Origin: Chionis minor
Taxonomy: Eukaryota; Chordata; Aves; Charadriiformes; Chionididae
Length of the DNA: 64,000 nt
NCBI GenBank assembly: GCA_013398295.1
Contig: VZSF01009844.1
Coordinates: 248,993 to 312,992 of the forward strand
Direction of reading: 5' to 3'
Shown: positions 38,401 to 46,540 of the stretch, in pieces
Position numbering within the stretch: position 1 is the first letter of the stretch
Layout: the number at the start of each line of letters is the position of its first letter
Position numbers and translations under genes: made by a program
The notes under the pieces: model-generated
Database searches by the model: none
What the model was told of the DNA's origin: nothing
The model's input: only the letters and a program-made list of their open reading frames with translations

Positions 38401-41400
38401 AACTCGCCAAATAGTGAAACACAATCTCATATCTCCAGGCCCAGAGGATTAAAAACCAAACAATCTTACCTCTATCTTGAATGTTTTCCTCCAACACTGT
38501 TTTTGTGTCTGTCAGCACCTTCTCAGAAGTAGCATGTATCAACTTATGATGTGTCACAGTTTTTGGATCCTCCAAGCTCGCAGGTACACACTGCAGAAGA
38601 TAACAAATATTGAAGATGAGACAACAGAAATAAACCTGCCGCATGAATCGCTGCACCTTGCGCTTAAGATTTTCCACGTGCAAACTACGCCATCATTTAC
38701 GAGCTTCCCAATACCTTAAGCTAGAGGCGAGCACACAGAATGTATTTTATTAAGAAAATGGGGCTTGAATTGTGCTGTAACAACCCTGACTGTGGTAGGT
38801 TTCTACTTGCGTATCCAAGCTCCTGGCTGGGAAGAATAATCAACCAAAGGAAGGATTCTAGCCTTCTTTGATGCTGCTAAATTAATAGCTACTTCAGAGA
38901 GTTGGTCTCCATGATCCTTCCATGATCCAACCTAGGATATTCTCTGATTTAATTGCCAACTGGTTATGATGCTCTAAAAAAAAGTCCCCTTTCTTTAAAC
39001 AGACAGTTTCAAAGACCTAATATTACAGTCCCAAATGAACCCTTCGAGGGCACCAGCCTCTGTGAGTGGATTTATACTTTTGCAGTACAGTACATCTCTA
39101 TCACACTTCATGGGTACAAGTTACTCCCGGGGACATTCCAATTGGACATAAGAAGAAAATTTTTCACACTGAGAACAACCATTGGAATAACATTGGAACA
39201 GCAGCCATTGGAATAATCTCCCCAGGAAAGTGGTGGATTCCCCATCTCTGGACGCTTTAAAGGTTCAGCTGGGGAGGCGTGCTGGGCCATCTTGTCTAGA
39301 CCATACTTTTGCCAAGAAGGGTTGGACCAGCTGATCCTTGAGGTCCCTTCCAACCTGGTAGCCTATGATTCTATGAGAAATCTTGGGGTAGCAATTAGTG
39401 TAATGAACAAAGAATGCAAATCTACAACGAGCATCCAGTGTTTTTGCAGAAAGGAAGGCTATAATAATACAGTATGTTTCTCATTGGTAACTAGTGTCAA
39501 AATAGAGGAGAGACTCTCTGCTTCATTCAATAATTATTATTTACACACTGTCAGACTGAACAAGAAACTGCCAGCAGTGATTTTGGTATACTTGACCTTA
39601 AACTAGGAAGGAAATAGCAGTTTTTGCACTTCATTTCAAGCTGAAATCAACAGAATTGGCTGCTGGAGCCCTAACCTGGGTTCCTGCTGAAAGCACTGAA
39701 CAAAAGTTACATTCACAACTTCTCTTTCCAACCATAAATAATCAGCATACAGTATTTTTTTTTCATATATGAATGTTGTGTTCAATTTCTTATTACAATT
39801 CTAAATTTTATGTCAATTAATTCACTAGGAATTCAAGTTCAAAGCCTAAAGAAGAGCATGTGCACGCACAGGCATTGAACTGACTCATCTTCACACCACA
39901 GCGGCTCCCAGAACCACAGTGATAGATTTGAAGAACATTACATCAATGCATCCGGAGGCTCCTAATTTGCTTGAGTGGGAAAAGAAAGGAGAGTGGTTGC
40001 AATTCCAGAAAGGCAAAATGAAAAATAACCTACCAAAACGAAACTGATGCTGCTGCTCTCACCACAAAATAGGACACTTAATACTGACCTCACCTGCTCT
40101 GCTCACAGAAAACAGCTTTTAATGACAGTTCTTTCAATACATGTTTCTACAAAGCCACTTTTACCATGTTTGCAGGAGAGTGCGTTCACCCTTCACCTAA
40201 CAGAGACATTTCCAGAAACCCCACTGAAATCAGTGCTTCACTTTGATGTAGCGTTTAGCTCTGTTTATCATATCCATCACCAGCTTCCTTCAAAGGAATC
40301 CTTTTAGTCCACCATCACTTTTTCTGTTGCAACTGTAACTGACGGAAAACTCAGCTACCTGCTCTTTTTCCAAATATAATGCCCTTGTTTTCAACACTGG
40401 TACATCTTCAATTCCTCTTGTGAACTTCTGTACAGTTCTGATGCCTCAATATAATTAAGGCAAGAATGTTTGAGTCCCGCTTTGTGTAACAGGAGCTTCT
40501 TACCAATCTTCCAGCATATTAACTGCTGACCAAAAGCCAAAGAATGCATTAAAGCCTAGAAGCAGCTGGGAGTACCTCCTGTAACTGATCTGATAAGTTA
40601 CCCAAAAGAGTACATCAGTGGAACATCTCCTCTCCAAACAAGCTCAAAATATTACTGATATAGATCCTTAGAGTCAGATCCCAAAAGGAAGAAATTGAAA
40701 ACGGGAGCTGGGAGGTGTATGTTTGGGGCAGGGCACCACACGGACCCAATATCCATTTTTTCCCCTAGCACATATAAGGGGGACGTGTGTGCAATCAGAA
40801 TACTAGTAAGGATGATACTATTATAATACTAATAAGGTAAAAGTGTAAGTGAAAAAATAGAAGTTGCTGCTTTCAAAGAAGGTCCTGTGGACACATATTC
40901 TTACTTCCTGTTCCTCTAACCACTTTGTTAACAACTGCACATACAACATAACAACTGCAAGAAGGCACGTGTAGACAGTAGGTATAGCAAGGAGCCTGCT
41001 CAGTGAAATACTTACCTTATCTTAACATTTTAACATGCCCCGGAAATAGAAAGGCATCTTAACAGGCAATGCCTCTACTAGCTCTCAACAGCCCACCAGG
41101 AACCACCACCACTAATCATCAGATCTTGCTGTGGAATCCCACTTCATGAGAACCATATCTGCCCAAATACGGTGGGTTTGTATTAAATACAATGCTATAA
41201 AGTGTAACTGAAAACATCTTCCTGCCCAGAGAGAGAACAGCAGTGGTAATCCAGAGGGAAAGCCACGAGGGGGAGAAGAATTCCATGTGCAGTACAGAGG
41301 AGGTGTCTGTCACACAAGCAAAAGGAAGATGAGAGATCAGGGTACACCTCCAAGCAGAGAAATCGGGGTGCACATTGCTGCCCCAGGGCACGGCTGGGGT

Positions 41401-44400
41401 TAACAAGCACTGCTCCTTCGGCAACCAGAGGCGCAGTACGCTGGGGAAGATGAGCTCTCTTGCATCTTTTTGCACAAAAGGATTGTAAGGAGGCAATCTG
41501 CTGTTTCATGGTTTTGCTTCCGGCACAAATATTTGCATTTCTTTCTACCACTGGAGCTGATGGCACACTGCTTTGCCAGACAGGTGAGAAACCTTTGTTC
41601 ACAGATACCTGAGCAACTGCTGAAGTTGCAAGCTCCTCGCTGTTTGCGAAGCTTGAAATCCTGATAAACCACAAGGCTTTCTGTTTGTTTTTAAAATAAG
41701 GAAAAGCATTTTTTGTTTGCTTTTTTGTTTGCTTTTATTAACAGAAACATTTGAAACCAGTAGACACTCCCTACTACTAAGCTTGGGTGGTTTAAGCCAT
41801 CTGCATCCCTCAAACTTTCTAACACATGGCCAGGGGCATGAACCTACCTTATCTTTCTACTCTGAGAAATAACACCTTGCACCTCTGTCCCACAGATACA
41901 CCTTATCATACCTTCAAACCCAGGCAAGTATCACTGAGACAGCGTACGAAAAAGGGGAACAGAAGCACAGAAGCATTAACAGCTCGCACCACGCTGCCAG
42001 GAAAGTTAGAGCTTATGTACACACACAGCCCACATTTGTGCATCCTGAGTGCACGACCACCATTTCCATCAGTAGTTCAGAAATGCCGCTGAGCCTCAGC
42101 AAGAAGCAACAGTCTCCTGCAATCAGAGTATCAGAACCAGGACTGCCTCCAGCATCGCTGGCCAATGCAGAGCTGCGCTCGGCCTGTCAACGCTGGGCAC
42201 AAGAATTATGGATCATAAAAACATTTAAGTCGAGCTTGAGTTTCCGTGGTTAAGCTGACCCTTCGCAGTTCTGGTTCTGAAATGGACAGTTGCTTTTTAA
42301 GGAAACCACAGGAGAGCTCAGGGCCTGCTCCTGCCAGCTCTGTGTCCTGGTTTGAGTGACACAAGACTAATTTCTCTCCTACTGCTTGGGAAAACTGCAC
42401 TTTTAGAGGACTCTAGTGTCTGAACTTGTGAAAATATTTACTTCATAGACAGTTTGGTATGTGGGTTCCAAGGCCTCAGTGTGCTTGAGTTAGCCAGTGC
42501 ATGGATGAGGAGGAGCGAAACCTGGGCACTTGACTCACGGTATTATTTCATACCGTGAACATCACATTCAATATAAATTACGAAGTTTGCCGCAAAGTGC
42601 TCTCTATTCCTTGATGGCAGCGATCCAGACAACTTCTTGCCCCAGTGCCGGACCCTTGAGCCTTTCCCTTCCTCCCAAAGCTGTAGCGCTCGCAGTACCT
42701 GACATTTGCTGTCCACTGCTGGAGCGCACGTCTTCCTACCAATACAACGGGCTGAGTATAATCCTTGTATATTTTATATTGGCATCAGGATCAATACTGG
42801 CTCTTTAGTGTTATTAGTGCTAATTATTTTGTCTTATGCTATTAAATACATTTATATTTTAACCATCACGTTTCCTTGTTTTTCCCCCCCAATTCCCCTT
42901 CCTGGGTGGGCAGGGGTCATCAGGTGATAGAATAATTGTCTAAACAACAATAAATTCTTGTGGGTTTCTCAAACCATAACAAGGCGAAGGATTCAAAGTG
43001 AAACTTGAGTTAAAAAAAATAACTGGAAGGGAAACAACTTATCAGGTATTTTACATATAGAGAGCATAACTAAAGGCAACACTTTAACAACAATCACCGC
43101 TAAATTGTTACAGGCCAAGAATTAAAACTAGTAGGAGATGACGGATTTTTTTTTTTTGCTTTACCTAAAACAAAAGACCCCAAAATATAAAATTTAGGAA
43201 AAAAGACATCAAGAGTAACACTTCAGAGATCAGTAAGCATTTGAATGTTATCGAGGGAAAAGTGATTACTTTCTTTGTTCAAATCCCTTACAAATATCAT
43301 CTTCCTCTGCTTCCCAAAAGAACAATTTCAAAGACTTTAGGGAACGTAATAATCAGCATCTTACAAGAGATGGCTGCATAAATTATCTCAAGGTGCTATC
43401 AAGATTCATTGCAATATACCCATGATCAGGAATCATGATTTTGCCCCTCCATAAAACTATATATTATCCATAATGGTTATGCAAATCCACACCTTTAGCA
43501 CAAAGCAGCAGAGAGAATGAAATCAAACATCATGCCAAGTTATCAATTGTCTTTTGCCCTGACTTGCACTGCAATACAAGCATCTATTCAATTAAGCTTC
43601 CTGATAATTAAAGGCCTTTCAGCTCTGCACATATGCATGTAATCATTACCCCACCCTGTTTTGGCAGTCTCTGCACTGCTCTGCTGCTTAATCACTCAGC
43701 TGCACGGACGGGGGACAAGAGAGGAGCACTAGGGTTCCTCCAGGAACAAAACAGCACAGCGAGCGCTGTACCCCCAATTTTCCCTCAAGAAGAATCACAC
43801 TTACCTCAGGCAAGAAAACCCAAATTAAAAAGCACTCACAAAGACTACTGGACATGAAAAACCAGCATGTGCTGTGGCCTGGAGTTTCCAGGGATTCTAG
43901 CTGAAAGCAAACAACTGGCAGGCCCAAGGCAGAGGGTACCTGGGCTGCTGGCCACCCTTACTTCAGCTCATTCACAAAATAAAACCTTTACCCTTCAAAT
44001 GAGGGTTAAGTAGTTACATATTACAGGTATGTTCTCCTATTGCAACTGTCTTCTATGAAAAAAGTCTTAGCAAGGCATTGAAGACAAAAAAAAAAATCAC
44101 TATTAAATGCGGTTCAGTAAATTGCGCTCCCAGAGATGGTAGTAGAGGTTCTTGCTTTTGTTACTGAGAAGTTACACATCTCTGAGCAAAGCTCTCGGCA
44201 GGAAATTCAGCAGGTTACGACTCAAGCTGCCAGACCACGTTGTGTTGGTTCCAGAATAACAGACTTCAGGGCAGTCCTGGACACGGGTCATAACCTTATG
44301 CGCTGTTGTTGTCAATCATATTTTTGCTTTAACGTAAAACACTGTCGTGGCAGATCTTCAAAATTCAGTCCAATAGTTTTGAAACAACTGGTTTTAACAT

Positions 44401-45432
44401 TTAACACCCACAAACACACCAGTGGTAACTGAGGACATCAGTACAAAGAGCCTGTGTTTTCCACCTCAGCTTCTACAGGCTGTGCCTGTGCATTTTTACA
44501 CATTTTCTGTTCCAGACAGCGATTAGTAATTTACCGTTTGGACACATTCATTAAGACCTTTACTGCTTAGAGCACAGGGAGAGCATTAGACAAGCCTATT
44601 ACCTCCCCACTGAATATCACTAGCTACGGTGCCAACGCAGGGTGAGGCTGTACTAAGACTTTTTCAAAAAGTGGCAAGTTCTCCTCCACAGTTACTGCTT
44701 TCCTTGTGTTTTCTTAAATATAAACACAAAACAAACCATGCTATAATTTCTGAGAGGAAATCATCAGAAGCCAGTTCGCCAGCCTCTTGCAACGCATAGT
44801 GAGCAGTTCATAAAATACACACAAGAGCTGGTAGTCTCTAACTCTACCACAAAGCACATGCCAAATCGTGTAACCAAAGGCTGCAGACTGATTTCCTCTG
44901 AATTCCTCCTTTTCCAACACATAAAACTCTGGAATGAGGGAAGACAGGGCAAACCGAGAAGCCAGAACACCAACCCACCTGTTTGCTTAAGCTACTTTTT
45001 TTTTTTTTTTTAAGGGGGGAAAAAAAAAGAAAAAACTCCAAAAGACATTTACAGGGCGTTGGAAAAATCTGTTTTCTTCACACGGGGACCTGCCTGCCCT
45101 CCCCCGCGACCATGATTTTCAGTCACAGCCCAGAACACGCCGCGTAAGGCAAAAAGCGCAGAGATTTCAGCGCTACCTATGCTTCACACCCGTCCCGCGC
45201 TCGCCGCTCCCTCCCAGCGCACCGCACCGCACCACCCGGGAGCCGGCCGGGGAAGCCCGGGCCGCGGGGGACGGGACGGGACACCCCTCCTTACGTGCTT
45301 CAGACATCGCTCCTTCAGCTTCTCCACCGTGGTGTCCTCGGGGACCTCCTCCAGCCACTCCGCGCCCTCCATAGTGCACACATGGAGCTTCAGCACCTTC
45401 CCCGCGAAGATCTTTTCCTCCTGCACGAACAT
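26376..45432 (-). CDS. UBAC1: UBAC1 (KPC2), ubiquitin-associated domain protein, ten coding exons
   Basis: UBAC1 is the non-catalytic subunit of the cytoplasmic KPC ubiquitin ligase. With RNF123 (KPC1) it helps ubiquitinate the CDK inhibitor p27 in G1, carrying polyubiquitinated substrates to the proteasome; this role is known from the mammalian family. Ten exons join with consistent GT-AG borders and phases into 1227 coding bases, giving 408 residues against 405 in human. In order they give an N-terminal ubiquitin-like region (about 10-90), a first UBA domain with [19 protein letters not shown] (about 187-230), an Ala/Ser/Glu-rich linker (about 240-275), a basic [10 protein letters not shown] stretch, a second UBA domain with [19 protein letters not shown] (about 296-333) and a C-terminal STI1-type region ending in IFQTLNRT. 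Both UBA MGF loops are intact. The gene is in tandem with CAMSAP1, and its CpG-island promoter suggests broad expression. I see no frameshift, premature stop or missing exon. Confidence 0.97.
27494..27528. repeat. Homopolymer block T12-G6-T17
   Basis: Twelve T, six G and seventeen T in direct succession, within UBAC1 intron 9. On the transcript it reads as A-runs around a C-run. Confidence 0.9.
29065..29203 (-). CDS. UBAC1: UBAC1 coding exon 9
   Basis: The acceptor is TTTCTTTCAG|TGTGAATGG and the donor CTACTAG|GTAAGT. It encodes 46 residues, from [20 protein letters not shown] to [13 protein letters not shown], closing the second UBA domain and opening the STI1-like region. It ends in phase 1. 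Intron 8 (29204-30073) upstream holds an ancient CR1. Confidence 0.97.
29445..29915 (-). mobile_element. Ancient, diverged CR1 LINE fragment with internal deletion
   Basis: The plus strand contains CCATCCAGCCCAATATCCTC, then CCATAAACTGTGGAATGCAC, and later TGGTGAGGGAGTTTCTCAAA followed by TTTTTGAAAATCCGCATACG. These blocks, in this order, recall the antisense of the old reptile-type CR1 lineage: a 3'-end part (about 29460-29690) followed by a part that is normally far upstream in the reverse-transcriptase region (about 29700-29910). The middle is therefore deleted or two fragments lie side by side. It is in the same sense as UBAC1, inside intron 8. Confidence 0.65.
30074..30160 (-). CDS. UBAC1: UBAC1 coding exon 8
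   Basis: The acceptor is GATATAG|GCTGTC and the donor GCGGCT|GTGAGT. Its 29 codons, in phase 0 at both ends, encode most of the second UBA domain ([10 protein letters not shown] to NNNQQNAA), including the conserved MGF loop. Intron 7 (30161-31275) contains no recognised element. Confidence 0.97.
31276..31507 (-). CDS. UBAC1: UBAC1 coding exon 7
   Basis: The acceptor is GCCTTACAG|TATGTC and the donor CCACGA|GTACGT. It completes the split His codon, then encodes 77 residues: the end of the first UBA domain ([16 protein letters not shown]), a variable Ala/Ser/Glu linker, and the conserved [14 protein letters not shown] stretch. The linker is the least conserved part of the protein. Intron 6 (31508-32966) shows nothing recognised. 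Confidence 0.97.
32967..33075 (-). CDS. UBAC1: UBAC1 coding exon 6
   Basis: The acceptor is TATGTGTAG|CCATGC and the donor TTAAATCA|GTAAGT. It encodes the acidic [12 protein letters not shown] lead and the core of the first UBA domain ([20 protein letters not shown]), with split codons at both ends. Intron 5 (33076-33785) is short and shows nothing recognised. Confidence 0.97.
33786..33888 (-). CDS. UBAC1: UBAC1 coding exon 5
   Basis: The acceptor is TTCTTGCAG|TTCCAG and the donor GCGAATG|GTATGA. It encodes 34 residues with [20 protein letters not shown], a predicted helical segment between the N-terminal region and the first UBA domain. It ends in phase 1. Intron 4 (33889-34928) shows nothing recognised. 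Confidence 0.97.
34929..35036 (-). CDS. UBAC1: UBAC1 coding exon 4
   Basis: The acceptor is ATCCTTCAG|AGGAAA and the donor AGGGAT|GTAAGT. Its 36 codons, in phase 0 at both ends, begin [20 protein letters not shown] and end HHNMRD, close to human. Intron 3 (35037-36294) holds a short direct repeat near 35640. Confidence 0.97.
35637..35693. repeat. Short direct repeat, 32-bp period
   Basis: The block CCAATACCTACAGGAAG occurs at 35641 and again at 35673, preceded by a CA-rich stretch. It is a minor tandem duplication in UBAC1 intron 3. Confidence 0.85.
36295..36368 (-). CDS. UBAC1: UBAC1 coding exon 3
   Basis: The acceptor is TTTCTAG|ATGTCTTG and the donor GAGAAA|GTGAGT. It completes a split Asp codon and encodes [20 protein letters not shown] and then AEEK, the end of the ubiquitin-like region. 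Intron 2 (36369-38469) shows no recognised element; GC-richer DNA at about 36700-37450 is unassigned. Confidence 0.97.
38470..38590 (-). CDS. UBAC1: UBAC1 coding exon 2
   Basis: The acceptor is TCTTCTGCAG|TGTGTA and the donor GATAGAG|GTAAGA. It encodes 40 residues with [20 protein letters not shown], ending LEENIQDR, in the ubiquitin-like region. It ends in phase 1. Intron 1 (38591-45294) is the longest and holds two CR1 ends and a solo LTR. Confidence 0.97.
38895..38950 (+). mobile_element. Decayed CR1 3' end
   Basis: GGTCTCCATGATCCTTCCAT followed by GATCCAACCTAGGATATTCT resembles an old CR1 3' terminus in the sense direction, truncated to about 55 bases. It lies 170 bases before a second plus-strand CR1 end. 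It is antisense to UBAC1. Confidence 0.5.
39121..39377 (+). mobile_element. CR1 LINE 3' fragment in UBAC1 intron 1
   Basis: The plus strand reads GGACATTCCAATTGGACATA, AGTGGTGGATTCCCCA, TTGGACCAGCTGATCCTTGA and ends AACCTGGTAGCCTATGATTC, TATGA. That is the sense-strand order of a CR1 3' end. It is truncated near 39121 and antisense to UBAC1. A short duplication (CATTGGAATAA, twice near 39180-39215) shows local rearrangement. Confidence 0.92.
42343..42981 (+). mobile_element. Solo LTR of an avian endogenous retrovirus
   Basis: The 639-base element starts TGTCCTGGTTTGAG and ends CTCAAACCATAACA. The termini have TGT and ACA ends and a perfect inverted GGTTTGAG/CTCAAACC pair. Near the 3' side ATTAAA (42841-42846) is followed by a C-run and T-rich DNA, as in the U3-R-U5 layout of avian ERVL-type LTRs starting TGTCCTGGTTT. 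No gag, pol or env sequence flanks it, so it is a recombined solo LTR. I could not find a clear target-site duplication, which suggests age. It lies in UBAC1 intron 1, antisense. Confidence 0.78.
45295..45432 (-). CDS. UBAC1: UBAC1 coding exon 1
   Basis: The ATG at 45430-45432 opens [20 protein letters not shown], nearly identical to human UBAC1. The exon ends CTGAAGCAC|GTAAGG after 46 codons in phase 0. No in-frame upstream ATG was needed. It lies in the CpG island and begins the ubiquitin-like region. Confidence 0.97.
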
Positions 45433-45714
45433 CGCCCCAGGCCCCACCGCCGTTCCCGGCCCCCGCTCTGTCCCGCCGACGCCTCCTCACCAGGCCCCGG
45501 GCACCGCCGTGCGCCGGGCCCAGCGCTACCGCCCGCCCATGAAGGTGACCCCGCCAGGCCCGGGGGGGAGCGGCGAGCCCGGCCGGGCCGCGCTGGGAGG
45601 GGGGGAGCTCGGTGGACCCCCGGCGGCGCTGCNCCGCCTCGGCCCGGCGGTCCCTCCCAGGGGACGGGGGCGCTCCCGCCGCGGCCGGAAGCGGAAGAGG
45701 GACGGTGCCGCGGG

Positions 45715-45733
45715 GCATGCTGGGAGAGGTAGT
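45715..45733 (-). promoter_or_regulatory. ZNF143/THAP11-type site 1
   Basis: The minus strand reads ACTACCTCTCCCAGCATGC. This fits the consensus ACTACNNYTCCCARNRKGC without mismatch. Confidence 0.7.
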
Positions 45734-45740
45734 TTTCCGC

Positions 45741-45750
45741 GCCGGAAGTG
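45741..45750 (+). promoter_or_regulatory. ETS (GABP-type) site
   Basis: GCCGGAAGTG is a consensus GABP/ELK site. A second pair of GGAAG cores lies at 45681-45697. Such sites often mark start regions of TATA-less promoters. Confidence 0.6.
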
Positions 45751-45845
45751 AAGGCCGCGACGGCCCCGGGGAGGACTAAAACCCGCTGCCCCTGGGCGCG
45801 CAGGGGAATTTTTTTCAACGCTTTTTAACGGCTCAGCGGCGGGCG

Positions 45846-45969
45846 NNNNNNNNNNNNNNNNNNNNNNNNNNNNNNNNNNNNNNNNNNNNNNNNNNNNNNN
45901 NNNNNNNNNNNNNNNNNNNNNNNNNNNNNNNNNNNNNNNNNNNNNNNNNNNNNNNNNNNNNNNNNNNNN
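45846..45969. other. Assembly gap (124 N)
   Basis: A run of 124 undetermined bases in the UBAC1 CpG island, between ZNF143-type sites 1 and 2. Confidence 0.99.
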
Positions 45970-45977
45970 CCCGCGGA

Positions 45978-45996
45978 GCACTGTGGGAAGTGTAGG
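45978..45996 (-). promoter_or_regulatory. ZNF143/THAP11-type site 2 (imperfect)
   Basis: The minus strand reads CCTACACTTCCCACAGTGC, two mismatches from the consensus, in the same orientation as sites 1 and 3. Confidence 0.5.
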
Positions 45997-46010
45997 CCTC
46001 CCCGCGCGGG

Positions 46011-46029
46011 GCACGCTGGGAGCTGTAGT
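46011..46029 (-). promoter_or_regulatory. ZNF143/THAP11-type site 3
   Basis: The minus strand reads ACTACAGCTCCCAGCGTGC, a full match to the consensus. It lies 33 bases from site 2, start to start. Confidence 0.7.
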
Positions 46030-46390
46030 CCACAGCGCTGAGGCGGCGTCCGCCGGCCCGGGCCAGGCCCCTGCGGTCGGGGCGGGCAGCGCTCGGGCAG
46101 CGGCCGGCCCCGCGGACACCCAGACCCGGCGGAGCCCTGCCGAAGCCTGCCCTGCGCGCCCCAGCGGGAGGAGGCGGCCGGGGGGACGCCGCCGTTCTCC
46201 CTTCCGCCCGTAGAGGGGGACCGCGGGCTGCCGGCGTGGCCGCCGGGCTGCAGGGGGGGCACCTCCCCGCCGCGGGGGCCTGGGCCCAGCCCCGACGGGT
46301 GGAGCGGAGTCGTCCCTGGGGACTGGAAAGGGCTAAAGCCACCCTTGGGGACGTACCGAGGAGGAGCAGACGATGGGGGCTGCACCGGGG

Positions 46391-46540
46391 CATGTCTGTC
46401 TGTTCGGGACCTGTCTGTTCGTCCCGGGCCGCCGGGCCGGCCTGTCTGTCCGGGCCTGTTTGTCTGTCCCGGGCCGGCCTGTCTGTCCGGGCCTGTTTGT
46501 CCATCCTGGGCCTGGTCTGTGTGTCCGGGGCCTGGCCTGG
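46391..46540. repeat. CTGTCTGTCC-rich tandem repeat, 37-bp unit
   Basis: A unit beginning GGGCCGGCCTGTCTGTCCGG occurs at 46434 and 46471 (period 37), flanked by degenerate copies rich in CTGTCTGT and CCGGGCC. Several open frames across it are compositional. Confidence 0.85.

Larger units (their letters stand above)
45433..46030 (-). promoter_or_regulatory. UBAC1: UBAC1 CpG-island promoter
   Basis: This is extremely GC- and CpG-rich DNA directly upstream of the UBAC1 ATG, with no TATA box. It contains ETS cores and three ZNF143/THAP11-type motifs, a combination typical of housekeeping promoters. One ambiguous base (45633) and a 124-base gap lie within it. The start site is probably between the ATG and about 45760. 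Confidence 0.75.

Noticed and set aside
41119..41674. Minus-strand frames of 125 and 159 codons in UBAC1 intron 1
   Set aside because: I considered a retroviral or LINE origin, but no motif of reverse transcriptase, integrase or protease is present. It is treated as unassigned intron DNA.
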